Shown in pieces: positions 46,845 through 55,556 of a DNA stretch of 64,000 bases. The position numbers and the translations under genes are program-made. The number at the start of each line of letters is the position of its first letter. Within the stretch, counting starts at the first letter, position 1. Under the pieces are notes generated by a model. It searched no databases. It was given only the letters and a program-made list of their open reading frames with translations, and was not told the origin of the DNA. Where the stretch lies: positions 104,086 to 168,085 of the forward strand of contig CAZCOG010000007.1 of assembly GCA_964500445.1 (NCBI GenBank). Reading direction: 5' to 3'. This DNA is from Persicitalea sp964500445. GTDB taxonomy: Bacteria > Bacteroidota > Bacteroidia > Cytophagales > Spirosomataceae.

Positions 46845-48323
46845 ATGAAAAAAGTACCCTTACTTCTACTCATCGCTCTTCTGACTTCCTGTTCGGATAA
46901 GTTCCTGGAAATATATCCGCAGGATTCGCTGAACGAAGGCAATTTTTATAAAACTGAGACCGAGTTCATCCTGCTCGCTAACGGGTGTTACGTACCTATG
47001 CGCAACTATGAGAAGAACCAGCATTGGGTGCTGGCCGAACTCATTTCCGACAATGCGACGCACCAGAATAATATCCGCACCGGTGAGGCATCCCGGGGCG
47101 TGATCGACCAGTTTATTTTAGGTTCTGACAATGCAGCTTATGAGGCTTTCTGGGATCAATCGTATAATGGCATTACCCGGTGTAACAAATTGTTGAGCGA
47201 ACTGGATCGCGACAACGTAGTTTTCTCCAAAGAGTCTTATCGGGATCGCTGCGCCGGAGAAGCTCTTTTCCTGCGGGCCGTGTATTATTTTAACCTGGTT
47301 CGGCAGTTCGGAGGGGTGCCGCTCGTGACTACACCGATCACCTCGCAGGAAGCAGTTGGTATCAAGCGCTCTACGGAGGAGCAGGTGTACGCCCAGATTG
47401 TCAGCGATTTGACTGAATCGATTGCCCGCTTCACCAAAGCCCGTGATGTGGCCGAAACCGGGCGCGCCAACGAGTGGGCTGCCCAAGGCATGCTTGGCAA
47501 AGTCCAGCTTACTTTGAAAAAGTACCCCGAGGCGCAGCAGGCCCTGGCGGCAGTCATTAACTCTGGTAAGTACCAGCTGTTGGCTAATTATGCCGATGTA
47601 TTCAATCCAGCTCAGAAAGACTATAAGGAAACGATCTTTGCGATGCAGTATTCAGAAGCCAGCGCGGAAGTTGCCAATCAGTTCATTTTCCTTTTTGCGC
47701 CCCACACCTCCGGCGGAGCCGTCACGCTTCGACCCAATATCAACATCGTAGGGGCGGGCTGGAACCAACCAACCGACGATCTGATTGAGGCTTTCGAACC
47801 GGGCGATGCCCGAAAGCCGGTCTCTATTGGCTATTGGAACGGACTCGATTGGGACAATAAGGTAAGGCCCGTACCTTATTGCAACAAGTACAAACCGCCG
47901 ATATCCGCGCCAGATAACCGCGCCGGAGACAATTTCCCCATTCTTCGCTATTCCGACGTGCTGCTGATGCAGGCCGAAGTACTTAACGAACAGGGTAAAA
48001 CGAGCGAAGCGATTCCTTTTGTGCAGATGGTTCGTAACCGCGCCAAACTCACTGCCCCCATCGCGGCCACCGACAAAGTTTCATTGCAAAACCTCATTGC
48101 CAAAGAAAGGCAGGTGGAGTTGTGTTTTGAAAACCACCGCTGGTACGATTTGAAACGTACCGGCAAAGCCATCGAAGTGATGACCGCTCACGGAAAGCGC
48201 GAGATCGCCATGAAGCCATACCTGTACGATGGAGCCTACAATATCACACCTAACAAACTACTAGCTCCGATTCCGGCCAACGAGATTTTGGTCAACAAGA
48301 TGACTCAGAATCCTGGTTATTGA
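46845..48323 (+). CDS. SusD/RagB family nutrient-binding lipoprotein (locus B)
   Basis: 492 residues. Lipoprotein signal MKKVPLLLLIALLTSC (Cys16), then the SusD start FLEIYPQDSLNEGNFYKTETEF. Helical repeats (FLRAVYYFNLVRQFGGVPLVTTPITS) follow, with the C-terminal LIAKERQVELCFENHRWYDLKRTGKAIEVM and LAPIPANEILVNKMTQNPGY. About 100 residues shorter than the locus A SusD proteins. It forms the extracellular lid of SusC3 and binds glycan. A sulfatase gene follows 54 bp on, so uptake and desulfation are probably co-expressed. Confidence 0.95.
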   Translation: MKKVPLLLLIALLTSCSDKFLEIYPQDSLNEGNFYKTETEFILLANGCYVPMRNYEKNQHWVLAELISDNATHQNNIRTGEASRGVIDQFILGSDNAAYEAFWDQSYNGITRCNKLLSELDRDNVVFSKESYRDRCAGEALFLRAVYYFNLVRQFGGVPLVTTPITSQEAVGIKRSTEEQVYAQIVSDLTESIARFTKARDVAETGRANEWAAQGMLGKVQLTLKKYPEAQQALAAVINSGKYQLLANYADVFNPAQKDYKETIFAMQYSEASAEVANQFIFLFAPHTSGGAVTLRPNINIVGAGWNQPTDDLIEAFEPGDARKPVSIGYWNGLDWDNKVRPVPYCNKYKPPISAPDNRAGDNFPILRYSDVLLMQAEVLNEQGKTSEAIPFVQMVRNRAKLTAPIAATDKVSLQNLIAKERQVELCFENHRWYDLKRTGKAIEVMTAHGKREIAMKPYLYDGAYNITPNKLLAPIPANEILVNKMTQNPGY

Positions 48324-48377
48324 TAAGTTAAGATTTTGTGAAATTATTGGATTGCTATTAAATCGGTCTGCTGACCA

Positions 48378-49859
48378 ATGTTTCCCCATCCCATGAAACG
48401 TTTGAACCTTTCGTTGTTTGCGCTCGCCATTGTCTGCCTGAGTTTTTCATCGTCGCCATTGCCTGACGCTGAGGATAAAAAGCCCAATATTGTGTATGTA
48501 TTGGTGGATCAGTGGCGGGCGCAGGCGGGAGGCTACGCGGGTGACCCGAATGCCCATACACCCAACATCGACCGCTTGGCCGGGGTAAGTCTGAACGTCA
48601 GGAACGCAGTTTCGGGAATGCCCGTTTGCTCGCCGCATCGCGCTTCGCTGATGACGGGTCAATATCCACTTACGCATGGCGTATTCATGAACGACGTGCT
48701 GCTGGATACCAATGCCGTTACGTTAGGAAAAGTTTTTGCCCGCAATGGGTACGACACGGGATTTATTGGCAAATGGCATATCGACGGCCACGGCCGCCGC
48801 AGCTATATTCCGGCCTCCCGACATCAGGGTTTCGAGTACTGGAAAGCGCTGGAATGTACCCACAACTACAATCATTCGGAATATTACATCAATGACAATC
48901 CCGACAGGAAAGTGTGGGATGGCTACGATGTGACCGAGCAGACCGAGGATGCCATAGGGTACATTCAGGAAAAATCGAAGCAGGACAATCCCTTCGTTCT
49001 ATTTATTTCGATGGGCGCACCGCACGATCCTTACCAAACGGCTCCGGAAAGGTACCGAAAAATGTTCGAGAACAAGGAGATTGTTCTCCGCGAAAACGTC
49101 CCGGCCGACAAGCGGGAAAAAGCCATCGAGACCCTGCGGGGCTACTATGCCCACATGGCGGCTATCGATGACAATGTCGGGAAGCTTTGGCAAACCCTCA
49201 AAGACACCGGCATCGAAGAGAACACGATTCTAGTTTTTTCCGCTGACCACGGTGATCTGCTTGGTTCACACGGCTGGTGGAATAAGCAACAGCCTTATGA
49301 TGAAAGTATTCGGGTGCCGTTTTTGATACATTATCCGGCTGTTTTGGGTTTAGGAGGGAGAGTTTCTGATATTCTGCTCAACACGCCTGATATTATGCCC
49401 ACTCTTCTAGGAATGAGTGGTCTTCCTATCCCTAAATCAGTGGAAGGTATTGACTACGCGGCGATGGTCAGAGATCGGAATCTAACTAAAAGGGCAGCCG
49501 AGGAGACCCTAATTTCCTGCGTCCAGCCCTTTGGGCAGTGGCCCCGCAGCCGGGGGGGCAAGGAGTACCGGGGCATCGTGACACAGCGCTACACCTACAC
49601 CCGAGATTTGGAAGGCCCATGGTTGCTGTTCGACAATCAGAAAGACCCTTATCAAATGAACAATCTGGTCGGGGATGTCAAAGCTGCCAAATTGCTAGCA
49701 GAACTCGATAAGCGATTAACCAAAGTACTTAAAGAGCGAAAGGATAAATTTTTGCCTGGATTGGACTACGTCAAGAAATGGAACTACGTGATTGATGAAA
49801 CCGAAACGGTACCCTACCGGAATATGAATTACGAAGGAAAGCCAATCGTGGAAGATTGA
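48378..49859 (+). CDS. Sulfatase (S1 family, Cys-type) of locus B
   Basis: 493 residues from ATG 48378; ATG 48393 (MKRLNLSLFALAIVCLSF) gives the better signal peptide and is the more likely start. Metal site IVYVLVDQWRAQAGGY, active-site motif C84-S-P-H-R88 in PVCSPHRASLMTGQYPLTHG, GKWHIDGHGRR, ECTHNYNHSEYY and VFSADHGDLLGSHGWWNKQQPYDESIRVPFLI. The His at the fourth signature position differs from the Ser or Thr of the other three sulfatases here, which points to a different S1 subfamily. It is linked to the locus B importer, 54 bp after susD3, and probably desulfates the imported oligosaccharide in the periplasm. Confidence 0.93.
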   Translation: MFPHPMKRLNLSLFALAIVCLSFSSSPLPDAEDKKPNIVYVLVDQWRAQAGGYAGDPNAHTPNIDRLAGVSLNVRNAVSGMPVCSPHRASLMTGQYPLTHGVFMNDVLLDTNAVTLGKVFARNGYDTGFIGKWHIDGHGRRSYIPASRHQGFEYWKALECTHNYNHSEYYINDNPDRKVWDGYDVTEQTEDAIGYIQEKSKQDNPFVLFISMGAPHDPYQTAPERYRKMFENKEIVLRENVPADKREKAIETLRGYYAHMAAIDDNVGKLWQTLKDTGIEENTILVFSADHGDLLGSHGWWNKQQPYDESIRVPFLIHYPAVLGLGGRVSDILLNTPDIMPTLLGMSGLPIPKSVEGIDYAAMVRDRNLTKRAAEETLISCVQPFGQWPRSRGGKEYRGIVTQRYTYTRDLEGPWLLFDNQKDPYQMNNLVGDVKAAKLLAELDKRLTKVLKERKDKFLPGLDYVKKWNYVIDETETVPYRNMNYEGKPIVED

Positions 49860-49975
49860 AATATACTTACTGATTTTAAGCCATTTCGTCCGCTGGCTAA
49901 GTGTAAATGGTAAATGAATAAGCAGCATGGATCGCTGAGTGATTTTCGGTCATAATAAGCTCTACATTAGTGCTT

Positions 49976-50692
49976 ATGAGAAAGATTCAACCATCATTTC
50001 TAGTCCTGTTGCTGCTTGTTTCGATTTCGGCAGTCGCCCAGAAATCCACCAGTAAGAAAAAGGGAAAGGCAATCCATTCGGGCATCCGCCTGGGTGCGAA
50101 TTTCTCGAATTTAAAGATCGATAATGCGGAGTTTTCTGTCACCAATCCGGTAGGCTCCCTCATCTTCAATCAATTCAAGGAAAACGGGTCACGTTCGACC
50201 GGGCTGGTGGGTGGTATCTGGCTGCGTATCGGTCGTACGATCTTTGTGCAACCCGAAATTCTGGTTTCGGCCAAAGGGGGTACTTTTGATCTCCTGCAAA
50301 ACAGCGCTACCACCGGCACGATCCCCCAAAAAGTGCAAATTGATTTCAAATCGACCAATATCGACCTGCCGTTTCTGGTGGGCATCAGCCTCAAAAGATT
50401 GCTCCGATTGTACGCCGGACCGGTTGCTTCCTTTGCTATTGCCGACGGGGGTAAGCTGACTGAAACTATTCAAACCTACAGCAACCAGCCCATCGATGAA
50501 ACGCTGCGCGATGCGGTCTTTGGTTATCAGGCCGGGGTGGGGCTGGATTTGAAAAAATTCAAAATCGATGTGCGTTACGAGGGCTCACTGACCGACGTTT
50601 CAGCGATTAAACTGGACAAGGTGAACAGCGACGCCCGCTTCACTTCCAAGACCAATCTTTGGCAAGTGACTCTGGGGTTCGAGGTATTTTGA
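49976..50692 (+). CDS. Small outer membrane beta-barrel protein (PorT-like)
   Basis: 238 residues from ATG 49976 (a GTG at 49970 is in frame). Sec signal peptide ending AVAQ, then a basic linker (KSTSKKKGKAIHSG) and an eight-strand-type barrel: IRLGANFSNLKI, GSRSTGLVGGIWLRIGRTIFVQPEILVSAKGGTF, LLRLYAGPVASFAI, AGVGLDLKKFKIDVRYEGSLTDV and a terminal strand WQVTLGFEVF ending in Phe as outer-membrane barrels do. It fits the outer membrane beta-barrel (PorT) family common in Bacteroidota. It lies 116 bp after the locus B sulfatase on the same strand but may have its own promoter. Function unknown. Confidence 0.85.
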   Translation: MRKIQPSFLVLLLLVSISAVAQKSTSKKKGKAIHSGIRLGANFSNLKIDNAEFSVTNPVGSLIFNQFKENGSRSTGLVGGIWLRIGRTIFVQPEILVSAKGGTFDLLQNSATTGTIPQKVQIDFKSTNIDLPFLVGISLKRLLRLYAGPVASFAIADGGKLTETIQTYSNQPIDETLRDAVFGYQAGVGLDLKKFKIDVRYEGSLTDVSAIKLDKVNSDARFTSKTNLWQVTLGFEVF

Positions 50693-50816
50693 TCGGTTGG
50701 TGCGTGTCAGCGTTACAACTGGGGCAAACCGTAGTTCGGGTATAATAGCAAAGGCAGCCTTTTAACTAGTGAGCGAAGCTTAAAATGCGTATTTTTGAGT
50801 AAAATCTAGGAAGGCT

Positions 50817-51062
50817 ATGAAAACATTGAAATTTGAGATAGAAGTAGATGACAAGACTGCTGAACGCGTCCGTCAGAGTGAAGAGGAACAAATAAAGGTG
50901 AAACTGCTCATCAAGAATCTTTTAGATACATCTTCAAGGGAAGTTGGAAAAAAACGGCTGCTGGAATCAATGGATCGATTATCAGATGAAGCCGAAAAAA
51001 ACGGAATGACGCAGGAGAAACTTGCCGAATTGCTGGACGAGATTGATAAGTCCCGTGATTAA
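50817..51062 (+). CDS. Putative antitoxin of a PIN-domain toxin-antitoxin pair
   Basis: 81 residues, charged and mostly helical (EEEQIKVKLLIKNLL, KRLLESMDRLSDEAEKNGMTQEKLAELLDEIDK). It has a short beta start (MKTLKFEIEVDDKTAERV) of the kind that could pair in a small DNA-binding fold. I do not recognise a named family. Its last 8 bases overlap the start of the PIN-domain gene, so the two are translationally coupled. Antitoxin role is inferred from size, position and coupling. Confidence 0.6.
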   Translation: MKTLKFEIEVDDKTAERVRQSEEEQIKVKLLIKNLLDTSSREVGKKRLLESMDRLSDEAEKNGMTQEKLAELLDEIDKSRD

Positions 51063-51477
51063 AGTGGTCTTTGACACTAATACACTGGTAAGTGCTGCAC
51101 TGAGCAGGAAATCGGTTAGTCGAATGGCATTTGAGAGAGGAGTTGATTTGGGAGAAGTTCTGGCTTCTTTCGATACTATTCAAGAATTGAATGACGTGCT
51201 ACTTCGAACAAAATTTGATAAATACGTTTCGGTTGATGAGCGACAGCTTTTTATCATGAATTACCTTGCCATTGCTAAGGTACTTTCAGTAGACTTGAAA
51301 ATAAACGATTGTCGTGATCCGAAAGACAACAAATTTCTGGAATTAGCCCTTACCGGAAACGCTGAGATTATCGTGACTGGTGATGAAGATTTGCTGGTTT
51401 TGCATCCCTATCGCTCCATTCAGATAATGAAATCATCGGCATTTTTGGATCGAATAGGAGAGAATATCCCAAACTGA
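51055..51477 (+). CDS. PIN-domain RNase, putative toxin
   Basis: 140 residues from GTG 51055, which overlaps the upstream gene stop by 8 bp; the open frame extends further upstream but the PIN start MIKVVFDTNTLVSAAL fixes this start. Acidic metal-site residues are in place: Asp7 in FDTN, Glu44 in DTIQEL, Asp88/Asp91 in RDPKDNKFLELAL and Asp110/Asp112 in VTGDEDLL. This arrangement matches the PIN family annotated as a toxin component (COG1569 type), a Mg-dependent RNase. Whether it is toxic here is not shown. It ends 8 bp before the histidine kinase gene on the other strand. Confidence 0.82.
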   Translation: MIKVVFDTNTLVSAALSRKSVSRMAFERGVDLGEVLASFDTIQELNDVLLRTKFDKYVSVDERQLFIMNYLAIAKVLSVDLKINDCRDPKDNKFLELALTGNAEIIVTGDEDLLVLHPYRSIQIMKSSAFLDRIGENIPN

Positions 51478-51485
51478 GAATCTCC

Positions 51486-52799
51486 TTAAAACAGAATCAC
51501 AAACTCCGTCCAGCCGTCCTCATTCGTTTTCAGCGAAAATTGAAATCCGTGATTCAGCAGAATTTCCCGGCTGAGGGTCAGGCCGATTCCCTGCCCATCG
51601 GGTTTGCTGCTGTAAAAGGGATTGAAAAGCTGCTGTGCTTCCTGGGGTAAAATGGGCTTGCCATTGTTTCTAATGATCAAATTGGTATCTATCAATACTT
51701 GAACTTCATTCCCGGCTTCGCAGGCTTCGAGTGCGTTCTTGATTACGTTGATTAAGACCTGTTCCAATTGTCCGGAATCTGCTTTTACGACCAGAAGTTC
51801 GTTTTTAATGATTTTCAGGGAAATTCCTCTCTGGCGGGCGGTAGATTGCAGGAAAACTACCACGTTTTCGACCAGCCGATTTAGGTTGAGTTCATCTACA
51901 CCGGGAGGAGGCAGTCTCACAACGTCCGCGAAGTTCCGCATGAAGCGCGTCAGGCGACGATTGCGATCGGACGCTACTTTTAGGGCATCCCGCAAGTCGG
52001 AGAAATCTTCGGGGAAGTTCGCCGATGCGCGGTCCGCCGTTATGGCAAGACTTTTCCGGGTAGTTTGTAAAATCGAATCCGTGGCGCCCAGCGTGTTGTT
52101 CACCTCGTGGGCCATCATGCGGATTACTTTTCCGTACGCATTTTTTTCCTGTTCTAGTAGTTCACCGGTAAGCTCCTCGATCAGCAGGAACGACCGTCGG
52201 AATCCCTGATCCATGAAGTGCGACCGCTGTACTTTGAATTTTTGGATGCCTTCCGCCTTCACAATTTTCGACTCGCCATTTTTTATTTCTTGCAATTTCC
52301 TTAAAAACGGATTGCTCGCATCACTAAGTTTCTGGCCCTTTATTTTCTTGATATCCAGATTAAAAACTGAAACTGCTCGGGAATTGACAGAAGCAATGCA
52401 ATCGTCAAAATCCAGAATGATGATGGCGGTTGGGGAGGCATCGATGAGCTTTTCCAAGAAAAAATGCTGGGCTTGCTGCTTGGTTCGCTCTTCCCGCAGT
52501 TGGTCGATCATCAGATTATAAACCTCGATCAGGACATCGATTTCGCCCTTACCCGTCGGCACAAATTTGATCGTAAAGTCTTTCTCCTTGATGGCTTCGA
52601 TCCCCGATTTTATAAACTCATTGGGCCGCAGAAAATTTTGGTAAAGCTGAATGGAAACCGCTACCGAAATAAGTAGAAAGACTTCGGAAGCAATGAAGAG
52701 CAATTTATCCTCAAAGAGCAGTCGATAAACCAGGAAAATCAGTACGGCGTGAAGTACTGATATGTAAAGAATATATTGGGTTCGGGTCGAAAACCTCAT
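51486..52799 (-). CDS. Sensor histidine kinase (NtrY-like)
   Basis: 437 residues. Two closely spaced membrane helices (about 10-28 and 33-52) with almost no periplasmic loop mean it does not sense through a periplasmic domain. A HAMP-like linker and a PAS domain (about 110-210, SPTAIIILDFDDCIASVNSRAVSVFN) follow. The phosphoacceptor is His231 in MAHEVNNTLG; then N box (LINVIKNALEAC) and G box (DGQGIGLTLSREIL). Its start overlaps the stop of the sigma-54 regulator by 4 bp (ATGA), so the pair are partners. It is last in the efflux operon and probably senses a membrane or cytoplasmic stress signal that induces it. Confidence 0.93.
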   Translation of the reverse strand: MRFSTRTQYILYISVLHAVLIFLVYRLLFEDKLLFIASEVFLLISVAVSIQLYQNFLRPNEFIKSGIEAIKEKDFTIKFVPTGKGEIDVLIEVYNLMIDQLREERTKQQAQHFFLEKLIDASPTAIIILDFDDCIASVNSRAVSVFNLDIKKIKGQKLSDASNPFLRKLQEIKNGESKIVKAEGIQKFKVQRSHFMDQGFRRSFLLIEELTGELLEQEKNAYGKVIRMMAHEVNNTLGATDSILQTTRKSLAITADRASANFPEDFSDLRDALKVASDRNRRLTRFMRNFADVVRLPPPGVDELNLNRLVENVVVFLQSTARQRGISLKIIKNELLVVKADSGQLEQVLINVIKNALEACEAGNEVQVLIDTNLIIRNNGKPILPQEAQQLFNPFYSSKPDGQGIGLTLSREILLNHGFQFSLKTNEDGWTEFVILF

Positions 52800-54193
52800 A
52801 CGTCGTCCGAATCATAGGTGATGCCGTACTTTTCGAGCCGGCGGTAGAGCGCAAAGCGCGTGATGCCGAGTGAACGAGCGACTTTCGATACATGATTCTG
52901 GTGGAAATCCATCGCCCGCCGGATCATCTGTTCTTCCATTTCTTCAAGGGTAATTGTGCCGACTTCGGGTAGTTTATTCGGCGCCAAAGATTTGGGAGCT
53001 GGATTGATATTTCGCTGGAAGTCGTCTATTTCCAGTACGTCATTGGTGGAAAGCAATACTGTCCGTTCGACAATATTTTTCAGCTGCCGGATATTTCCCG
53101 GCACTACCAGCGACTTCATCCATCGGGTTGCAGCCGGGCTGAGCCGGAGGTTGGGCCGTTGGTAAATTTCTTTCAGGTTATTGACAAAGTACTCTGCCAG
53201 TAACGGAATGTCTCCGGGGCGCTCCCGCAGGGCGGGCAAGTGAATGGAGATGAGGTTGATGCGGTAAAAAAGATCTTCCCGAAAAGTACCCTGCGCCACC
53301 ATGTCTTCGAGGTGGCGGTTGGTAGCGCAAATTACCCGGACATCCACCGTTCGGCTTTTACTGCTACCCAACGGCTCAAAAGTACGCTCCTGCAACACCC
53401 GTAACAATTTGACCTGACTGGCAAAATCCAGTTCGCCGATTTCATCCAGAAAAATTGTCCCCCGGTCTGCCAGCTCGAACCGACCGGCGCGGTCGGTTTT
53501 GGCATCGGTAAAAGCCCCGCGCACGTGGCCGAACAATTCGCTTTCGAACAATGTAGAGGAGATGCCCCCGAGGTTGACTTTTACGAAGGACTGCTTATTG
53601 CGCTTGCTGTTGAGGTGAATGGCCTCGGCAATGAGTTCTTTCCCCGTCCCACTCTCGCCGGTAATCAATACCGGTGCATTCGTCGGGGCTATCCGTCCCA
53701 CCGTTTCCAGAATTTCCAGCAGTTGGGCGTCCCGGCCCACGATATTTTCGAATTTGAATTGCGCTTCCAGCTCTCGCCGACCGGCAGGAGAAGGTTTTGG
53801 GCTGGGTTGGGCTGTGAGGCGCTGTGCATTGAGTTCCAGAGCCGTTTCGACGGACTGCAGTAGATGGTCGTTCTGCCAGGGTTTTGTAATAAAATCGCTC
53901 GCTCCCAGCTTCATGCCCTCCACCGCCAGATCTATTGTCCCCCAACCCGTGATAATAATAACCGGGACGTGGGGGTGAAGTACCCTGATCTCCCGCAATA
54001 ACTGCATCCCCTCCACGCCCGATGTTTCGATGGAGAAATTCAGGTCCAGTAAGATTATTTCCGGCGTTTCTTCTTCCAGAATTCTCATCGCTTCCGTGGC
54101 AGATGACGCGCTCTTAACCCAAAACCCTTCTGTTTTGAACAGGAGCGTCAGCGAGGTTCTAATGGCGGCATCGTCGTCAATAATGAGAATCAT
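52796..54193 (-). CDS. Sigma-54-dependent response regulator (NtrC family) with GAFTDA variant
   Basis: 465 residues from ATG 54193; the frame opens from TTG 54247, but ATG gives the canonical receiver start MILIIDDDAA. Receiver domain: Asp6/Asp7, phosphoacceptor Asp50 in IILLDLNF, Lys104. AAA+ domain: Walker A GESGTGKE at 179-186, the sigma-54 contact loop GAFTDA at 226-231 (usual form GAFTGA) and FLDEIGEL at 248-255. The C-terminus is a Fis-type helix-turn-helix (VSKVARSLGITRFALYRRLEKYGI). When phosphorylated by the kinase encoded next to it, it should activate sigma-54 promoters, presumably of this efflux operon. It starts 106 bp after the second permease. Confidence 0.95.
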   Translation of the reverse strand: MILIIDDDAAIRTSLTLLFKTEGFWVKSASSATEAMRILEEETPEIILLDLNFSIETSGVEGMQLLREIRVLHPHVPVIIITGWGTIDLAVEGMKLGASDFITKPWQNDHLLQSVETALELNAQRLTAQPSPKPSPAGRRELEAQFKFENIVGRDAQLLEILETVGRIAPTNAPVLITGESGTGKELIAEAIHLNSKRNKQSFVKVNLGGISSTLFESELFGHVRGAFTDAKTDRAGRFELADRGTIFLDEIGELDFASQVKLLRVLQERTFEPLGSSKSRTVDVRVICATNRHLEDMVAQGTFREDLFYRINLISIHLPALRERPGDIPLLAEYFVNNLKEIYQRPNLRLSPAATRWMKSLVVPGNIRQLKNIVERTVLLSTNDVLEIDDFQRNINPAPKSLAPNKLPEVGTITLEEMEEQMIRRAMDFHQNHVSKVARSLGITRFALYRRLEKYGITYDSDDV

Positions 54194-54299
54194 TGGGGGG
54201 AGAGCTGAGGTAGTTTTTGGGGCTGAGGGTTGACTGTAAATGGTCAAGCGGCGTCCTACGTTTTTTAAAGATTTCGAATGCCGTCCGCGAGTCTTTAAC

Positions 54300-55487
54300 C
54301 TACTCTTCGTGCAGGGCTATTGCTGGCTGCACCATCGCGGCCTGGCGGCTGGGGTACCAGGCGCAAAGGGTGACAATAACAAAAATGACGACGATGGCCG
54401 CGGCGATAGCCGTAAAGTACACGCCTCCTGCAATATCGAACACATTCATAATGGGAAATTGAATAGCAAAAAGTAGTCCTAAAATAACACTGAATGCCGC
54501 CAAGACCCACATCTCACCCAAAAACTGCGCCGTGACGCTGCCTTCGGTGGCACCCATGGCGCGGCGTAGGCCGATTTCGCTCTTACGACGGGCGATGTTC
54601 AGATTCAAAATTCCGAAAAGGCCCAGGGCGACGTTGGTGAGCAGAAATGCACTGATGATTAGGAAAATAATGACCGGAACCAGCGTAAGGTTTTGTCGGT
54701 TGGCGCGCGATTCGGTCAGGTAGCTTACCTCAATGCCCCATCCGGGAGCCATGGCGGCGATGTCTTTGACCAGTCTTTCTTCAAAGGTAGCATCAGTACC
54801 TGGTTTGGTTTTGATAAGTACCTGCTTATTCCAGGAATCATTCTTGTTTAATAGCTTGAAAATGGCTGGTTTGTCCAGCATGAACTCGCCTTTGGCTTTA
54901 AATTTACCGACCACACCTACTACCCGAAAGCTAGTCTTCTGGTTGTCTTCACTCTCTGAATCATTATTACCCAGTACTTTACCCAGCGGATTTTCGTCTC
55001 CGAACAACTGCTCCTGCAATTTTTTGTTGATCACGACCGGGGTAGATTTGGAAACCCGATCCTCGGGCCGGTACCAACGTCCGGCCGTTAAGGGCAGGTC
55101 CAGCGTTTTGCTGAATTCTTCGTCGGTATAGTAGTCGTCGGCCATGGCAGAAGCCTTTTGGTAGCTGGTGGCATTGTTCATGGTGTTGGCCGAAAAAGGC
55201 GTATTGCCGCTCATGCGCGAGGCGGCTTCTACCTGCGGATAGGAGCGGATGCGCTGCATGATCTGATTGGTTTTTTCGCCAATGGCGGTCGTGTCCTGAT
55301 TGTTGTTCAAATCCACCACCCATACATTTTTGTATTCGAACCCAATGGGTTCGAGGTAGTTGTTGAGGTTGTACACGATGAGCGAAAGTACCCCGAAAAG
55401 TACCATGAAGGAAGCCCATATTTCGATGATAAGCAGCGAGTGGCTGCCCTTTTTATTCCAGATGAGTTTGAGAAGGTGACGGAGCAT
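54300..55487 (-). CDS. ABC transporter permease, MacB/FtsX type (second permease)
   Basis: 395 residues from ATG 55487; the frame continues upstream to 55553 but MLRHLLKLIWNKKGSHS is the family start. One N-terminal membrane helix, a large periplasmic MacB-PCD domain (about 45-265), then three helices near the C-terminus with the FtsX motif EIGLRRAMGATEGSVTAQFLGE (about 315-336). The last residues (SRQAAMVQPAIALHEE) match FtsX-type ends. With the permease encoded just upstream it forms a heterodimer driven by the ATPase at 56874. MacB-type permeases act as mechanotransmitters, pushing periplasmic substrates through TolC. The substrate is unknown. Confidence 0.93.
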   Translation of the reverse strand: MLRHLLKLIWNKKGSHSLLIIEIWASFMVLFGVLSLIVYNLNNYLEPIGFEYKNVWVVDLNNNQDTTAIGEKTNQIMQRIRSYPQVEAASRMSGNTPFSANTMNNATSYQKASAMADDYYTDEEFSKTLDLPLTAGRWYRPEDRVSKSTPVVINKKLQEQLFGDENPLGKVLGNNDSESEDNQKTSFRVVGVVGKFKAKGEFMLDKPAIFKLLNKNDSWNKQVLIKTKPGTDATFEERLVKDIAAMAPGWGIEVSYLTESRANRQNLTLVPVIIFLIISAFLLTNVALGLFGILNLNIARRKSEIGLRRAMGATEGSVTAQFLGEMWVLAAFSVILGLLFAIQFPIMNVFDIAGGVYFTAIAAAIVVIFVIVTLCAWYPSRQAAMVQPAIALHEE

Positions 55488-55488
55488 G

Positions 55489-55520
55489 GAAGTGAGGAGT
55501 GATGAATGATGAGTGATGAA
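55489..55520. repeat. ATTCAT-type intergenic repeat (copy 3)
   Basis: GATGAATGATGAGTGATGAA and flanks fill the 69-bp gap between the two permease genes, immediately upstream of the start codon at 55487. Related to the tracts at 13129 and 20855. Confidence 0.5.
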
Positions 55521-55556
55521 TCTTACACGGGGCGGACTAGTCAGGCGTTGCATCCT

